Assembly (NCBI GenBank): GCA_030248215.1
Contig: JASANG010001490.1
Coordinates: 62,001-126,000 of the forward strand
Direction: 5' to 3'
DNA length: 64,000 nt
Source: Enoplolaimus lenunculus
Taxonomy: Eukaryota; Nematoda; Enoplea; Enoplida; Thoracostomopsidae
Part shown: piece by piece, positions 35,225 through 47,828 of the stretch
How positions within the stretch are numbered: position 1 is the stretch's first letter
Layout: every line of letters starts with the position of its first letter
Position numbers and translations under genes: made by a program
Notes under the pieces: generated by a model
The model's database searches: none
The model's input: only the letters and a program-made list of their open reading frames with translations
Told to the model about the DNA's origin: nothing

Positions 35225-36900
35225 AACTTAGAGCGGGGGGGGGGGGGGTAGCGAACTGACACAAAATATTCTTGAAATTCGATTATCTTACTTTTCTTGA
35301 ATACGAGACAACTGCGATTATCAGAGGGTGCAAACCGCCCCCTGGCTTAAAGTTTGCTACACTACTACTATGCGCGAATGCGATTTTTGTTTTCTTGTGT
35401 TTGCAGTGAATGTATAATTTTAAATTTTGTGTGTAATGTTGGCTTGTGCATTGAGCTTGTCTGTGCTAAGTTTATAATACGTGCCTTGGTTTTCCTATGG
35501 TTTTCGTTTTGTCCGGTGGGGAGAATGCGACAAATAGCTTACGGGTTGGCATTAATTGATATGCCAGCCCTAACGTATACAATTTTGCCAATTAAATAGG
35601 TGTTAGAGCCGCAACTGAGCAACACGATTTAGGAGCAATCGTTACAACGGCCTTCCCCAAAATTCGGTGTCTATTGGATGTATGCTGCAGGTGGCTTAAT
35701 GTCATAGAGCTGAAATAGTGGTTTTACGCTTCACATGTGTTCCTTTGAATGCGCAAGAATAATTTATAAATTTCTGCAATGTTGGTGATGTTAGATGCGG
35801 GAATTATTTGACACGTAGGTTGAAAATAACTGACCGGTATAAAATTGCAGTCATGCTAACTTTACTGGACCCAGATGGCTTCAATTTTATCAAACGGTGT
35901 CAGATATATCTGTATTCGAGTTTTAACCACTTGAATATGGATGGCTAATTTGTAACTCCCCTCTTTGAAATTGGTGGTAGGTACTAATTCGGGGAATGGT
36001 AAACCATTGGAAACTGCCCTGGGGAGCAAAAACATTCGTATTTCTGGGAAATATACAAATTTAAAGCACAAATAGGTTTTGAAATCTTGAAAACTTAATC
36101 CAAACAGCAAAATCCTTAGATTTTAAGTGATTTTTAAGTTAAAATTTTGGTTGAAAAACTTGACTTAGAATTATTTTGACCTTTCAATCAGAGCCTATAT
36201 AAACCCAGAGTAAAACCACTTCGGGGCAGTTATTCAGGTGTGTGTACGGGCAAGCGCTGCCCAAATTTTTAATCCGATTTTACCGATTGGTTTAGGCTGT
36301 GTGCTTCTAATTGGTTGAGTTTGGCGCTACACTGTTTTTACGATTACGTGATTTTTGGTTGACGTTTGATTTTTGGGATATTTTTGGTTGAGATTAGAAG
36401 TAATTGCGCATGGCAAATCGTTGCACAATCCTTGTAATTTTTTGTACTTATGTACAGCCACTTTCTGTGCATACAAAGACTAGCATTGGGCGCCGCCGTA
36501 GGATATTTGGTGCATGTACGATAATTAAGGGGAGTGTTAGCGTGAATCGCTAGATAAGAATATTATACATATTGTGTAAGTATTGCCGATTTAGTGATCA
36601 ATCCCTGTTGGGGGCCAATTTCATTTCAAGTTTACCGACTGATCTATCGGTATACCATCGGGTATCAAGGCTCTCTGTGATAATTATCAGTTGAGTGGTG
36701 TAATTATTCCATTTTGAACGTGGGAAGGATTTATTAGTGTGAATTATTTTGGAGCGTACTGTAGGTGATTTAATTGACAGATTTGAAGTGTGCTCGTGAT
36801 TAGTATAAGTACGATTGCTTGAAGGCGTTACGTGGAGTGCCGAACGGCATCGTAAACGTCACACAACTATTGCTCATGATGGAAGAACTTTTTTCTTATA
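35225..36900. other. Unidentified G/T-rich stretch
   Basis: It begins with an uninterrupted G run near 35235 and then shows a compositional change: the + strand becomes T- and G-rich with words such as TTTTTGGTTGA and GTGTGTACGGGC. No open frame longer than about 82 codons is convincing. It lies upstream of, and in the same orientation as, the LINE end at 37.8-38.3 kb, so it could be untranslated LINE sequence, but I cannot show that. Confidence 0.35.
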
Positions 36901-37819
36901 AACTGGTAATCGTAATTTCTTTAATATAAGAATTGCTGTCTTAACCATTTCAGATACAATTTTCCGAACTGTTCACGACTTAATGTCTGAAATTGCAGAC
37001 ATTAATCTTGAAATTTTGATAAATTACGTGTGTGTACAACCAAGCCCATTACTATGGGGAGAGAAACTCTACGAGCAGCCTCGCGCCCGTAGTTCAAATT
37101 TTATTTTAGGAAACTTTTCTTTGCTCCTCTACTAGGAATTTCTAGTCACGTCGATGAATACAGATTTCTACTGCTGATTTTGCGTCAGCGTAATCTACCC
37201 AATTAAATGCTCAAATTTTGAAATTATATGCTTTTCCTTTTAATCAGAACGTACCCGAAATACCACAGATCAGATGCAGAAGTTTGATAGCTTTCTTTCT
37301 TATCAATCAATACAGAAACAATAACAAATACATCTATAATGTAAAAACCATCATGTAGAAGAGCCAGGTGCCGCTGGTTTCGTCACGTGCAAATGTTTAT
37401 GGACCATTTCTTCTTTCAATATCAGATGCGTTATCTAGAACAACAACAGAATTATTCCAAACTGTTTTTCCAGCACAAACAAATTCTCATCAACGCGGTA
37501 GAAATTTCTTGTAAGAGTGAGAGTAAACAAGTACCATTTTAACTATAAAAATGGCTCAGCATTTGAGCAACATGGGATATGTTTAATGTTTCTGCTGGAA
37601 AGATAGTAACTAAATAAGCACTGTTGTTTTATGTATCTTGGAAAAACATCAAGCAAGTGTTACGCTGTCTCTAGTAGATCATTGTATTAAAAATGTCAAC
37701 TGGGGTTTTCGGCAGAATTCTTATTACAATATTTCACGAATTTCTTGGATAATAGCTGACGACTTAAGTTATAAAGATTTTTGCGTTTGCCAGATTAATC
37801 GATGTTGCCAGAAAGAAAT

Positions 37820-38375
37820 ACACATTGAGAAACTTCACCCAAGACGTAACCGGCTCACTGACACCTGGAGAGCTATCCAAAAACGAAAACAAAATGCTGG
37901 ATGTCAGAACTACATACAGCAACAGTGCCAGCAGCAAAGGGGAAGTACCAGAACCAAAGTGACTTTAAGAGGCTACCCTCCACCTCCAGTACACGAATCG
38001 TGGAGAAATTTGGACCGGGTGAACCATTCAAAACTGGCGCAGAAGCTAAGATCGGGATATTCCTACCGGCTGTACAACTATCGACACAGGCTAGATGAAG
38101 CAGTCTCTGACAAGTGCCCTGACTGCGTCTCATCACCGCGCAACATTATACCATCTATTCAACTGCGCCGCGAAACTCACCAACTTAACACCCAAGGATC
38201 TACGGCGCAAACCGGTTCAGGTTGCGCAATTCCTGCACATCTAACCTGAAGCTTGGCGAAAACAGCCACAACAACAAAGCAACCGATAGGGAGAAACGAA
38301 TCCTTGAGGTGAAATCAACCGTTGGAGTGAAACCAACCGCCGGTGTTAAACCAATCGTTGGGGTGAAACTAACAA
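37820..38375 (+). mobile_element. LINE (non-LTR retrotransposon) 3' end, broken
   Basis: The frame ending near 38150 reads LAQKLRSGYSYRLYNYRHRL then CPDC, the C-terminal RNase-free tail found in Jockey/CR1-like LINE polyproteins (usual form LAQLRSGY...HRID...CPDC). A neighbouring frame continues HLFNC...LTPKDLRRKPVQVAQFL and stops at 38250, so one frameshift near 38150 separates the two conserved parts. Most of the reverse transcriptase is missing. The tail has an 18-bp tandem repeat. It is inserted immediately 3' of PSMD12, in antisense orientation. Confidence 0.8.
38306..38373 (+). repeat. 18-bp tandem repeat at the LINE tail
   Basis: There are nearly four units of the type GGAGTGAAACCAACCGCC, with unit starts at 38306, 38324, 38342 and 38360. 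LINE 3' UTRs of some clades end in short tandem repeats, so this likely marks the element's 3' end, 27 bp from the PSMD12 stop codon. Confidence 0.7.
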
Positions 38376-38399
38376 CAAATTTAGTGAATGAGTGTGCAT

Positions 38400-41300
38400 T
38401 TAAGTAAACATTATTAAGTGACCAACCTTATTCAACAAATCCATTAACGAATTCAAATTGTTTGACCAATCATCAAGCTGTTCTGTCACAGAACGCCGAG
38501 GTGCAAATCTAACAATTGCAGATGGACGGTCGATTTTCGCACCCGGAATGACTCCTTTGACAACAAGATCACACAAAAATTCTTCTGCTCTCTGAAATGA
38601 ATCAGAAAAACATTATAACGAACTTTTAGTTTCTGTCAATGATGTATTAAATTCTGACAGTAAGCGCAGCTTTTAAACTGTATCAAAATGTGCAAGCATT
38701 TGAAGCAATATCTCGCAGATGCTACTTGCACATGCAAGTTTTGTTTACAAACCTTTCATAAAACTTGCAGCTGCAAATTTTCGCTATCGAATCTTGCAGG
38801 CGTGAATAAAGCTTTGCTTTTACTATATATCTAGATCCGAAAAATAGAAACGTTTCACAGGCAGCATGTTGAATTAGCAGCGAAGGAATCAAAGTTCCTC
38901 CAATCAGACATCATTGGTTCCTCATATTTCAATTTTTTGACCAATCAAAATTTTTGTTATATTTTCGTGACAAAGCGTACCTATGAGCAAAATACTGATA
39001 GTTTTTGTATTAAAAACAAGCAAACCTACATCAGAAGGCCAGTCCAGCAGCTGTGACATGCGTTTTAATGTAATTCTGGTGTAGTATTTGGCAATCATTC
39101 GAATATTCTATAAATAAAATATATTTACAACATCGTTATACAAGCACACCAATTAATGAGCTCGATAATTTTAATAACTTTCTCAGAAATTGTCCAGAGA
39201 CAGCCTATCACATATCGCCGGTTGCTTGGCTCTCTAATAGCTGAACCGCCATAAGTAAACCTTTTCCCGCCTTCTACCTGAATGTGGCTAATTAAGAGTA
39301 TATTCATGTCTGCACTAAAGCAGGATTCAGGTGCGTCAGTTTATATATTTAGGCTTTACTCCAGGCCAAGCTATGCCAACCAAATCGGGATTAAAGCATT
39401 CGAAACTCGATTTGCCCCCATCTGGTTCAAGCCCCAGATCAAGCTCCTGCTACACAGTTGACCATTTCAAGCGTCGACACACTTGTTTCTATAAATTTCA
39501 GTTATAATGTAGTGGATAAGCGTTTAAATTGTGCAATCAGGTATAGTTAAATAACATTTTTCTTCAAAAGAAATTTGCCGTTGAAAATTCCCTCATCTCC
39601 CGCTCATGATTTCCCTCGGTTGCGAACTGAGGAGGGGGCGTCGGTTGAAGCCACCACCATTCTGTTGGGACTGAGCGAATGTCCAGCAATGTAAATAAAA
39701 AGCAGGACAAATTGTTGATAATACGACCCCAAGCCATATTTCGACTAAAATGGGCTTACATGTTCCACGACACGGGTTTGCAAATGTTCCCAGCGTGCTT
39801 TTCCTGCTTCTTCAGCTAAATTAAATGCTCCAGTGGGAGGCGAGCTTGGCGTTCCCTTCCCAAGCACGTCCTGATAGTTTTGTACAATACATGTTTGCCA
39901 GTTAATTAGTTCTTCAACCGTGAAAAGAGTTATTAAATCCCTAAAAATAATTAACACATACGTATAGAGAAAATGAACAAAAAACGAGCAATGAACAGTG
40001 TGACGTAATGCATGGGTGATTCTGCAGTAAGGACGGAAGTTGTTGACATAGAAATAACATCTGCAATGATTACAATAAAAAAACTTAAACAAAAATAACC
40101 ATAATTTCGTTACAAACAACTTACTTGTACACAGGAATTTTCTCCAGCCTCCTATCGCGTTTGATACGATTCAACAAATCCCATTGTTCGTTATCATGAG
40201 GAGCCAACAGAACATATACAACTACATTCTTAAGTACCTAAAAAGTAAAATTATCGAATTAAAAATCATAATCAAACTTTTCTAAAATTATATCGGAACA
40301 CGTAACTTGCGTTTAGTTAGAGGTGCATATACTACCTGCTTCAAGGTGTTCAATGCCGTGCAAAAAATGAGCATCGCAGTTGAGTACCATTTACCTCTTG
40401 CAATTTATCTTCATCGTTGAGAATTTTCGGAGTTTCGCACACTGCCATGTAATGCCGACAAATATTCAAATATTTCGAGTCTTGCGAATCAAGTTCAATC
40501 ATTAGTCGATAATATTTCAATTTCTGGTTCTGTGTCTAAAAGCAGCAATACGATTTAATAGTGCAAATAATGGTACATTTACACACAGGCTTTAGACGAT
40601 TATGCCGTGTGCATAAAATTTCAAAAATGTGCTAATTGGTCCGACAAAAACTACACAAATTCAACCACCAGAAAATGATTGGCGGAGTTGAATACCCTCA
40701 GCTAGTAAATCCTTCAAAATCACAGACGCACTTCAATTTCTCGAGCTTTGATACAAAACTGAGCAAAGTTATCAACTTTTGCCCACTTCATAACACTCGA
40801 CAGAGTAGAAAACTGACGTTTTCTCCAAATTTTTCCTTAGGTTTAACTAATTTAACTTACCTCAGGCGACTCATCATCGAAGGATTTTTTACTAATTTTG
40901 TTTGCAATAATTCCAGTCCGCGTGTAGTCACTGCGTGCCATACAAAGTCGCATTTGTTCTAGCAGTAGATCTAGTTTTTCTGCCTTTTCCATAGAACCAT
41001 AGGTTTCAATCTAAAACTTTATAATTTGCGACTGTATTCGTACAACCATAGCCTATGCGCAGCTAAAACTAAGTTGTTGAAGTCAAACTTCTCACAACAA
41101 AGTTATCAACTGAGTTGTATTTTAAACAACGCAATTAAAAACAGCTTCACCACTGAACAATTCGTCGTGTAAATACAAACAAAAAAGTATCAGCTCTACA
41201 CTAGAATTTCTATAAGAAAAATAATATGAAGTCCAAAAAACTCAGTCAGCTATACATATCTTAACAGTACCTGAAGCTCCAAAAGTACTTTACAAGCTCC

Positions 41301-42826
41301 ATCAATATCGCCGTCGGCTTCTTTCATCTTTGACAACTTGTACGTTAACCGTGCGCGTTCAACTTCGACGTATATCTAAACACATACAGAACAGTACAAC
41401 AGATGAACGTGTAAAACTATTTTATCAAGTAATACACGACAACAACGTTAAATACTTTTGCACACCTAATCTGAAGGATAAACTGTAGCCAATAATTCGC
41501 TTGACGCAGACAAGCTAATATTATACCCATTTTGGAATTAAAACCCAAACGAAACCAACATCTCTCAGATTTAAATACGCAAATCAAACGCGATTTACTT
41601 TTCCGTCTGTAACAGCACGAAGCGTATCAATCAGTTTCAATTTTGTTTCCTTGTCTGGCATTTGTTCCACATAAGTGCACGCTTCCTGGACCATTTGCGA
41701 GACGGCCTTAACAAAGAAAGACATTTCGATCAACTGGAGCCAGCAAATACACTGCAAAATAGACCCATCACACCTGTGATGAGCCTCATTCAAAATTCAT
41801 TAAACATTTCACACAAAAAGAACCGCGAAAATTCAATGTATCAATACACGTCGCCGCCGGATGTTGACTTTTAGTCAAACTGACAAAAATTGATTATCGT
41901 AGTTAAAATTAAGCACCGAATCAAAACGTGGACTTACAATTTACGCAATATTACAATAACCAATACGTTATTACATTTTTAATCAAGCTTCGCTTCTTTG
42001 TCAATGCGGTAATATTGTCACACAGTTGCGTCCAATTCTTGTATTCAAAACATAAACGAACAATTGCCACCTGAATTTTTGCGTTTGAACGCATATCTGC
42101 AGCCTAAAACATAACTAAGCAAGTCATGAAAATAATTAAATCTCATACAAACTGAGTTTAACCAAACAGGTGAAAAGTAGTTTAAACGTTTACGTTTGTG
42201 GATGTTCCAAATTTATTACAAGGAACCAGAGTTGGCCACTCCGGGGCTACAACTTTACAGGCAAATAAACGTACCAGCCTTGTTTGTTTTTCCAATATGA
42301 ACAGCGCTTCAATTGCGTCTTGAAGTTTACCACACTAAAATATGAAAAACAATATATAAAAACATTACAAATTACAGTGAAGCTAACAGTAAACTAAAAT
42401 TGAAGATTTGAAAATATTTCACCAATTTTTGTTTCTTTTGTCAGGGAAGGGTTATAAACATTGTATTTGTGGACTTTTAACGTAAGTAAGCTACTCATTT
42501 ACAGTCACGCCACAAACCGGGACATCTCTTAAATTAACATGGGGCGAAAATTTTACAATAGTTCCACCGTTACTTAAATCACTGTGGAGGTACAATTGAC
42601 GGCAGTTCACAATTGTACATTTCGAGAAACCTGAAATATTTGTCGATTGGTAATTATACTCCATTTAAGTTACAAATTAGGATGAATACAGTAACAAAAT
42701 ATCGCATTAGCATACCTTCGCAGTCGCTTCAGCTTCAGGGATTGCTTTGTCCACTTGCTCGGAATAATCAACTTCCATTTTGACAAGGCGCCCATCGCCG
42801 ATTTCACTCAGCTGTTCAAGACCCAT
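38400..42826 (-). CDS. PSMD12: PSMD12/Rpn5, 26S proteasome lid subunit
   Basis: Eleven exons on the minus strand: 42826-42716, 42334-42275, 42103-41975, 41706-41599, 41375-41271, 41010-40861, 40535-40395, 40237-40125, 39940-39760, 39107-39026 and 38590-38400. Phases close and give 456 aa, equal to the human protein. Rpn5 is a PCI-domain subunit of the 19S lid that contacts the deubiquitinase Rpn11 and the base. Diagnostic segments: [22 protein letters not shown] at the N-terminus, [36 protein letters not shown], and the PCI stretch [20 protein letters not shown]. The last exon acceptor is ambiguous by two bases (38592 or 38590); only 38590 keeps the frame. The C-terminal end [12 protein letters not shown] is shorter in charge than usual. 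The gene is followed at 27 bp by a LINE tail. Confidence 0.96.
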
Positions 42827-43164
42827 TCTTAACCCTTTAGGTTGTTATAGTATTATACGGTACTAAGATTCAAATATGCTCATATCACAATACACAGCAC
42901 TCGTTTTTCGTATGGCGATCAAGGAGCGACATTGGTGAAAATTGGGCCCCATGAAGATGTGACATGTAAATCCAATCAATACTATGGATATGCAACATCT
43001 GGGTTTCTGAAACCTTACTAAGCGCAATTACTTAACGAATTTGATGCTTCTAAAATCGTACTTAAGGATAAAACTTCTAGATTATTATCCCCGTGTAACT
43101 ATTATGATAAGTTGGGCAGGCTAGGGTACGACAGTTTTTCAGTTTTTGAGTTCTCAGCAGCTGA

Positions 43165-43244
43165 AAATGAGGGACGCTCCCAGGTTTCGAACTCAATCGA
43201 CAGATTATCAGTCCAGTGCGCTATCCACTGAGCCACGCCGCCTC
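43165..43244 (-). repeat. tRNA-derived sequence (SINE head or decayed tRNA)
   Basis: On the minus strand it reads GTGGCTCAGTGGATAGCGC (A-box) followed by ACTGGACTGATAATC and GAGTTCGAAACC (B-box). The anticodon loop CTGATAA would carry GAT (Ile), but the 3' side of the anticodon stem and the acceptor stem do not pair, so this is not a working tRNA gene. It lies between PSMD12 and SCP2. Confidence 0.6.
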
Positions 43245-44848
43245 ACAATCAACTGCTGAGTTTTTCTGTTTTATGCCTTATAAGAACCTCAACATTATAC
43301 ACATGTATTTTGGTTCTTCCAATGTTTTACAGCTGCTGCATATGAAGATTTTACCGATGTACAGCATCACCATGAGGTCATTATTTGCCTCCATACATCC
43401 GCATGTCACAACTATGAAAGAAAATAACACGTTCGTTCTAGTAGTGCCGACACAAAAAACAATTTCTTTGTTTTATCCAAAAAGATTGTATTTACTTATA
43501 TCGGCGACCTAAGTAAATAATTGAGCAAAGTTTAAATAAATACTGAAGTACGATTTCAAAAATTCATCAGGCACTATATTTCTTGAATAAAAGTTTAATA
43601 AAGTCAGCATTGCAATCAACTAGCTAGGGTATTAAGGTTTACTTTATTTAACTAGCCTAAAGACTATCAGTTGTTAAGTTTCGTTTTAGTAAGTCAGTGT
43701 TATTGTTATGTTGCAAAAACCCCGGTTGTGCGGGACGGTAAAACTAGCAACCCAGATAGTACTGAATACGTTATATATTAAAATGCCTGCAAATGGTCAT
43801 TTTTCAAATATTGTTGAAGCACCGTAAACATGTGGGGCCACAGATTTATAACGCACTCAGTCCCGTATTCTACCATAACTTTGCCGGTTGGCGAATTGTT
43901 TTATATGTTGCAGTAGTGAGTACTTTTTTTATTTTATAATATTTCACCCGTGAGAAACTATCTAATCTCGACAGATAATCCTTGGCTAGGCTGCATATGA
44001 TTAGAAAAGCTTCTAGGGTACAGGAACAGAGAAATGTATGATAAGTTTATTGGCATTAGGATTCTAGCGTTTATACTTACCACTTCCTTATTTCATCAAC
44101 TTGCTATTAGTATTCGCACGCGCATCCTTCTTGGGTTGACGTTATCAGTAATTTTACTGTGCACGGTTAAATTAGAATTGTTTAAATTGAAGAAATTGTA
44201 TAAACTGCATTTCTTGTTTGGTTTACGAAAAAGCATACCTAACATATGTGTTATAAATTTCGAAACATTTTGTATTATATATGTGCACATAATGTACATA
44301 ACCTATTGCCGACAACTGTTACTGTTTTCAGATTTAAATGCTTATCTTGTATTTTGAACTTTTAACGTTTGTTATTCGTCAAGGGGAGCACAATGCAAAA
44401 GTTTCGTTGCTGTAAACATATCATCTTGTTTACATAAAGATTACCCGTTGAAGCACAGTGATAATTTCTTGCTGAATTCAGTTAAACGACAAGAATAGGT
44501 TGTCACTGGTGACTGCATGGCATTATATATAGTAGCCTAGAAAGATACGAGTAGTCCGCGTTTTTAGCTATTTTTCTTGTTAGCATACATGTTCCATGTG
44601 CACATAACTTTAAACTTTATTTGTATATGCACATATATATAATTATAATTATAATTATCCACACAGAAATAAAATAAAAAGACTGCGAATAGAAATCAAT
44701 TATTTCAGCATAATTACTTCATTTAGTTCTTGGTAACATAGTGCTGTGAACCCATGGGCACATTTAAACCACTACGGGTTTCTAAATGCCCACCCTTATA
44801 ACGGACAAGTACGTCTCACATGCTTGCAATCCCAATCAGTACGTACGT
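43245..44848. other. Divergent PSMD12-SCP2 intergenic region
   Basis: No gene is supported. A hydrophobic 107-codon frame at 44034-44357 lacks homology and any splice partner. The region is A+T-rich and probably includes promoter sequence for SCP2 near its right end. No TATA or other motif stands out enough to call. Confidence 0.5.
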
Positions 44849-45420
44849 ATTAGATGTTTCTGTGTTATAGGTATCTATTACTAGGATTTTATTTTTATAA
44901 CGTAATAGCCATAAAATATTAAAAACCACAAATGCCCGAGCTGCAGTCGTCGCTTGTGTTTGATGAGTTCAAAAGGCGGATTGAGCAAGATCCAGGTTTG
45001 GTGAAGAAAATTAATGCGATATACGTGTGGGTGCTTACAAATGGCGGAAAGGAAGCTGCACGATATAGTAAGTTTAGTAAACATTGCAAGTGCACTTGGC
45101 AGATGTGATATGTAGTTTGTTTACCTTTTCTAGAATTAGATGTTTCTGTGTTATAGGTATCTATTACTAGGATTTTATTTTTATAACGTAATAGCCATAA
45201 AATATTAAAAACCACAAATGCCCGAGCTGCAGTCGTCGCTTGTGTTTGATGAGTTCAAAAGGCGGATTGAGCAAGATCCAGGTTTGGTGAAGAAAATTAA
45301 TGCGATATACGTGTGGGTGCTTACAAATGGCGGAAAGGAAGCTGCACGATATAGTAAGTTTAGTAAACATTGCAAGTGCACTTGGCAGATGTGATATGTA
45401 GTTTGTTTACCTTTTCTAGA
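44849..45420 (+). repeat. Perfect 286-bp tandem duplication containing SCP2 exon 1
   Basis: Copies run 44849-45134 and 45135-45420, followed by a 4-base restart (ATTA). I read no difference between the two copies. Each has TTTCTGTGTTATAG, a 5' leader, the ATG, the 136-bp coding exon and the donor ATAGTAAGT with about 70 bp of intron. Confidence 0.95.
44932..45067 (+). CDS. SCP2 exon 1, upstream duplicate copy
   Basis: This is identical to the first coding exon at 45218-45353: it begins ATGCCCGAG and ends in the phase 1 donor. It could splice directly to the exon at 46262 and give the same protein, acting as an alternative first exon. A transcript including both copies is possible only if the downstream TTATAG acts as an acceptor; it would then meet a TAG before the second ATG, making the second copy part of a long leader or a dead end. 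Confidence 0.6.
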
Positions 45421-46750
45421 ATTATTGCATCTAAGTATTCATGAAGGATGTAGCCATACCATTTGAAATGGATAATTAGGCGGTGCTGCAGCGTGGCAGC
45501 AAAAGCTCAGATTCGGTTTTGAGTAAGCGGAATCCAGCAAGGTTCGGAAACAGTTGTTTCTGTGGCTGGAATTAAGTTGAAACAGACTGCTACAGTAGCG
45601 CCATTTTTCTAAAACAAGAAGCCTCTTAGCATTTGTGCTTCGGGAATTGAATTAGGGTTTGAATCAATTTGGTTTGCGATAAAAATTAACAGTATAAAAT
45701 TTGACTTGCTTAGTCGACAACATGTCAAACGGCTACTACAAGTTTAATTTTATACATCACTTGTATTATGATATATAGAAATTTTAATTTTTCGAACCTA
45801 GATTCAGAATGGTATTTGGCAAAATCACAATGAATCGGATTCGCAGTCGGTGAAACCGTTGGTTCGGTTCACCCGGCGGCGCTGTCTTGATAGCGAAACA
45901 ACGATTATTATCGAGATACTTTAAAATTAATAGCTTTTTGGTATGCATGTAATCCTCAAAAACGGGTTACGTATATATAATCCACTAGACAGCCAGTCAG
46001 CATGCAAAGCCGGACTCAATTATACCGAAATCGAGACAGGAAATTTATACCGGAATCAGAACAAGAAATTTTCAGAGCCCGTACGTTGTACATAGTACCC
46101 AGTTTTATTATATTAGTATGTGCTAAATCAATATATCTGTTTCGGAGTGCATGTTTTTCATGTTTCTAACGACTATGTTTAAGCTTTTGTAACGTTGCTG
46201 GTTCAATAGCAATAATTCTGGTTGGAAATGTTTACTAAAAATATTTCGTTTTATTCTAAAGCTGTCGATTTGAAGAATGGAAAAGGTGCTGTGTATCAAG
46301 GCGATCCGAAAGACGGAGCCAAAGCCGGAGTGACACTCACTGTCGATGATGCCGATATGCTCAAGTTGATTGATGGGTCTCTTAACCCTCAAAAGGTGAG
46401 TGAATGGTTAGCTGTATAGAACATATTTAGGCTATGGTGTGCATCTGCAACTTAGCACTTAGATCAAAACACCATTTAAATCAGGTTACTGCTGGAGTAT
46501 AGCAGGAAATTGGGAAGGCATTTTAGACAATAGGAAAGTAACAGAAATTTGCGCAATAGAAAATAAGATTTATGAATGAAGTTTAATTTCACCTGTATTA
46601 TGCTTTTGGTGCCTTGTCAAAATAAATAAGTTTGATCTATTTTATTGCTGTTTGCAGGCTTTTATGACGGGAAAGCTCAAGCTGAAAGGCAACTTGATGT
46701 TGACTCAAAAGCTTCAGAACTTGTTCAATGCAGAAAAAGCAAAACTGTGA
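45218..46750 (+). CDS. SCP2: SCP2-domain sterol carrier protein with peroxisomal signal
   Basis: Exons 45218-45353, 46262-46395 and 46658-46750 give a 120-aa protein that is one SCP2 domain: LVFDEFKRRIEQDPGLVKKI, then VDLKNGKGAV, LIDGSLNPQKAF and KLKLKGNLMLTQKLQNL. These match the non-specific lipid transfer fold found at the end of SCPx, HSD17B4 and stomatin-like proteins. The protein ends KAKL, and AKL is a type 1 peroxisomal targeting signal. No thiolase or dehydrogenase domain is seen upstream, so it is a stand-alone carrier. The start is fixed by the first ATG of the domain frame; the same exon is duplicated upstream. Confidence 0.93.
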
Positions 46751-47561
46751 TGGCTGTGATTATTTCTAAATTTATAATTCGTATTTAACTGAAAGTATGC
46801 CGAATACTTTTGTTTATATTTTAACTAAACCGCCTGGTCCGACAGGATTAACGCTGTTATACATCAATTTCCATGATTTACGTAGTTTTGTGGAAACTGT
46901 TCGGCGACTTACGGTACGTCGAAATTCCAGTTTCTTTTCGTCATACTTTAATCAACGTAGTGGTCGGCTACCCAACCCTTCGCATACGACCGTTTGATAT
47001 TCTCTGGATCAAATTGAAATATTACTGAATGATGCTTTTTTGTGACTACTTATGTCTTAATTTTTTGTAATTGTGTAATATTTTAATTAATAATTTATAT
47101 ATATTTTATTTAAAAGGACTTCTTGGTTGATGTGTAACGTGGTGCAGGGCGAAGCTAGAATGTGTAGATGATACTCGTATACTTAATTGTTGAACGATTT
47201 AAGCGCAACGCCAGTATGAGATTGATTCTAATGAATCATTACAGACTAACAGCTGTGGCATACTATGCTTGGTTCAGTTGAGATTGTCAAGGTATGAAGC
47301 TTACATACGATAAAACCTTCCTTGTTATGGCACTAACCGTACGGAATTTTTATTATTTTTGATAAAATTTGTTTTATTCATTAAACATTTGCATTCCGAA
47401 GTATTTGAGTGTGACTACAATATTATACAGTGAAGTGCGGCAGTAATTTTACATGAGCCGGAGGCAGATTTTCGGTTTTTTGCACATTGTATTCTGTAAT
47501 AACGATATTCACTAAACAAAACCGATTGGTTGCCAGGACCCATCTTAAGATCAGGAGCGAA

Positions 47562-47684
47562 ACGGTTTTTTGCGGTGCTGCTATAGAGTATTTAGAGTAA
47601 AGCGTAAGGCGTATTTTTTCTTTGGCTTAGCTGTAAACTCATCCTTAGGCTTAGAAATATGCTTATACTACTGTTACGACCCTG
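47562..47684. mobile_element. hAT-like MITE, CAGGRGCGRAAC family
   Basis: The left end is CAGGAGCGAAACGG and the right end CTGTTACGACCCTG. The body has the TTAGGCTTAG words of the family. It lies downstream of both SCP2 and TRMT10C. Confidence 0.7.
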
Positions 47685-47764
47685 TTCATTGGCCGCTACC
47701 ATAAAATGCCAGCTTTTCAAGCTCATTAATGAAACGCAACGGACCAGTTTAGTTTTTAATAACT

Positions 47765-47828
47765 GACAGCACAGCATTATTTCAATTATAAAACAAGACA
47801 GCACAGCATTATTTCAATTATAAAACAA
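47765..47828 (+). repeat. Perfect 32-bp tandem duplication
   Basis: GACAGCACAGCATTATTTCA plus the next 12 bases occurs twice in direct succession with no difference. It lies about 80 bp past the TRMT10C stop codon, in the probable 3' UTR. Confidence 0.95.

Noticed and set aside
43165-43244. A tRNA-Ile(GAT) gene
   Set aside because: A- and B-boxes are present, but the anticodon and acceptor stems do not pair.
44034-44357. A 107-codon hydrophobic frame resembling a membrane protein
   Set aside because: It sits in AT-rich intergenic DNA, lacks homology and splice partners, and its hydrophobicity follows from T-rich codons.
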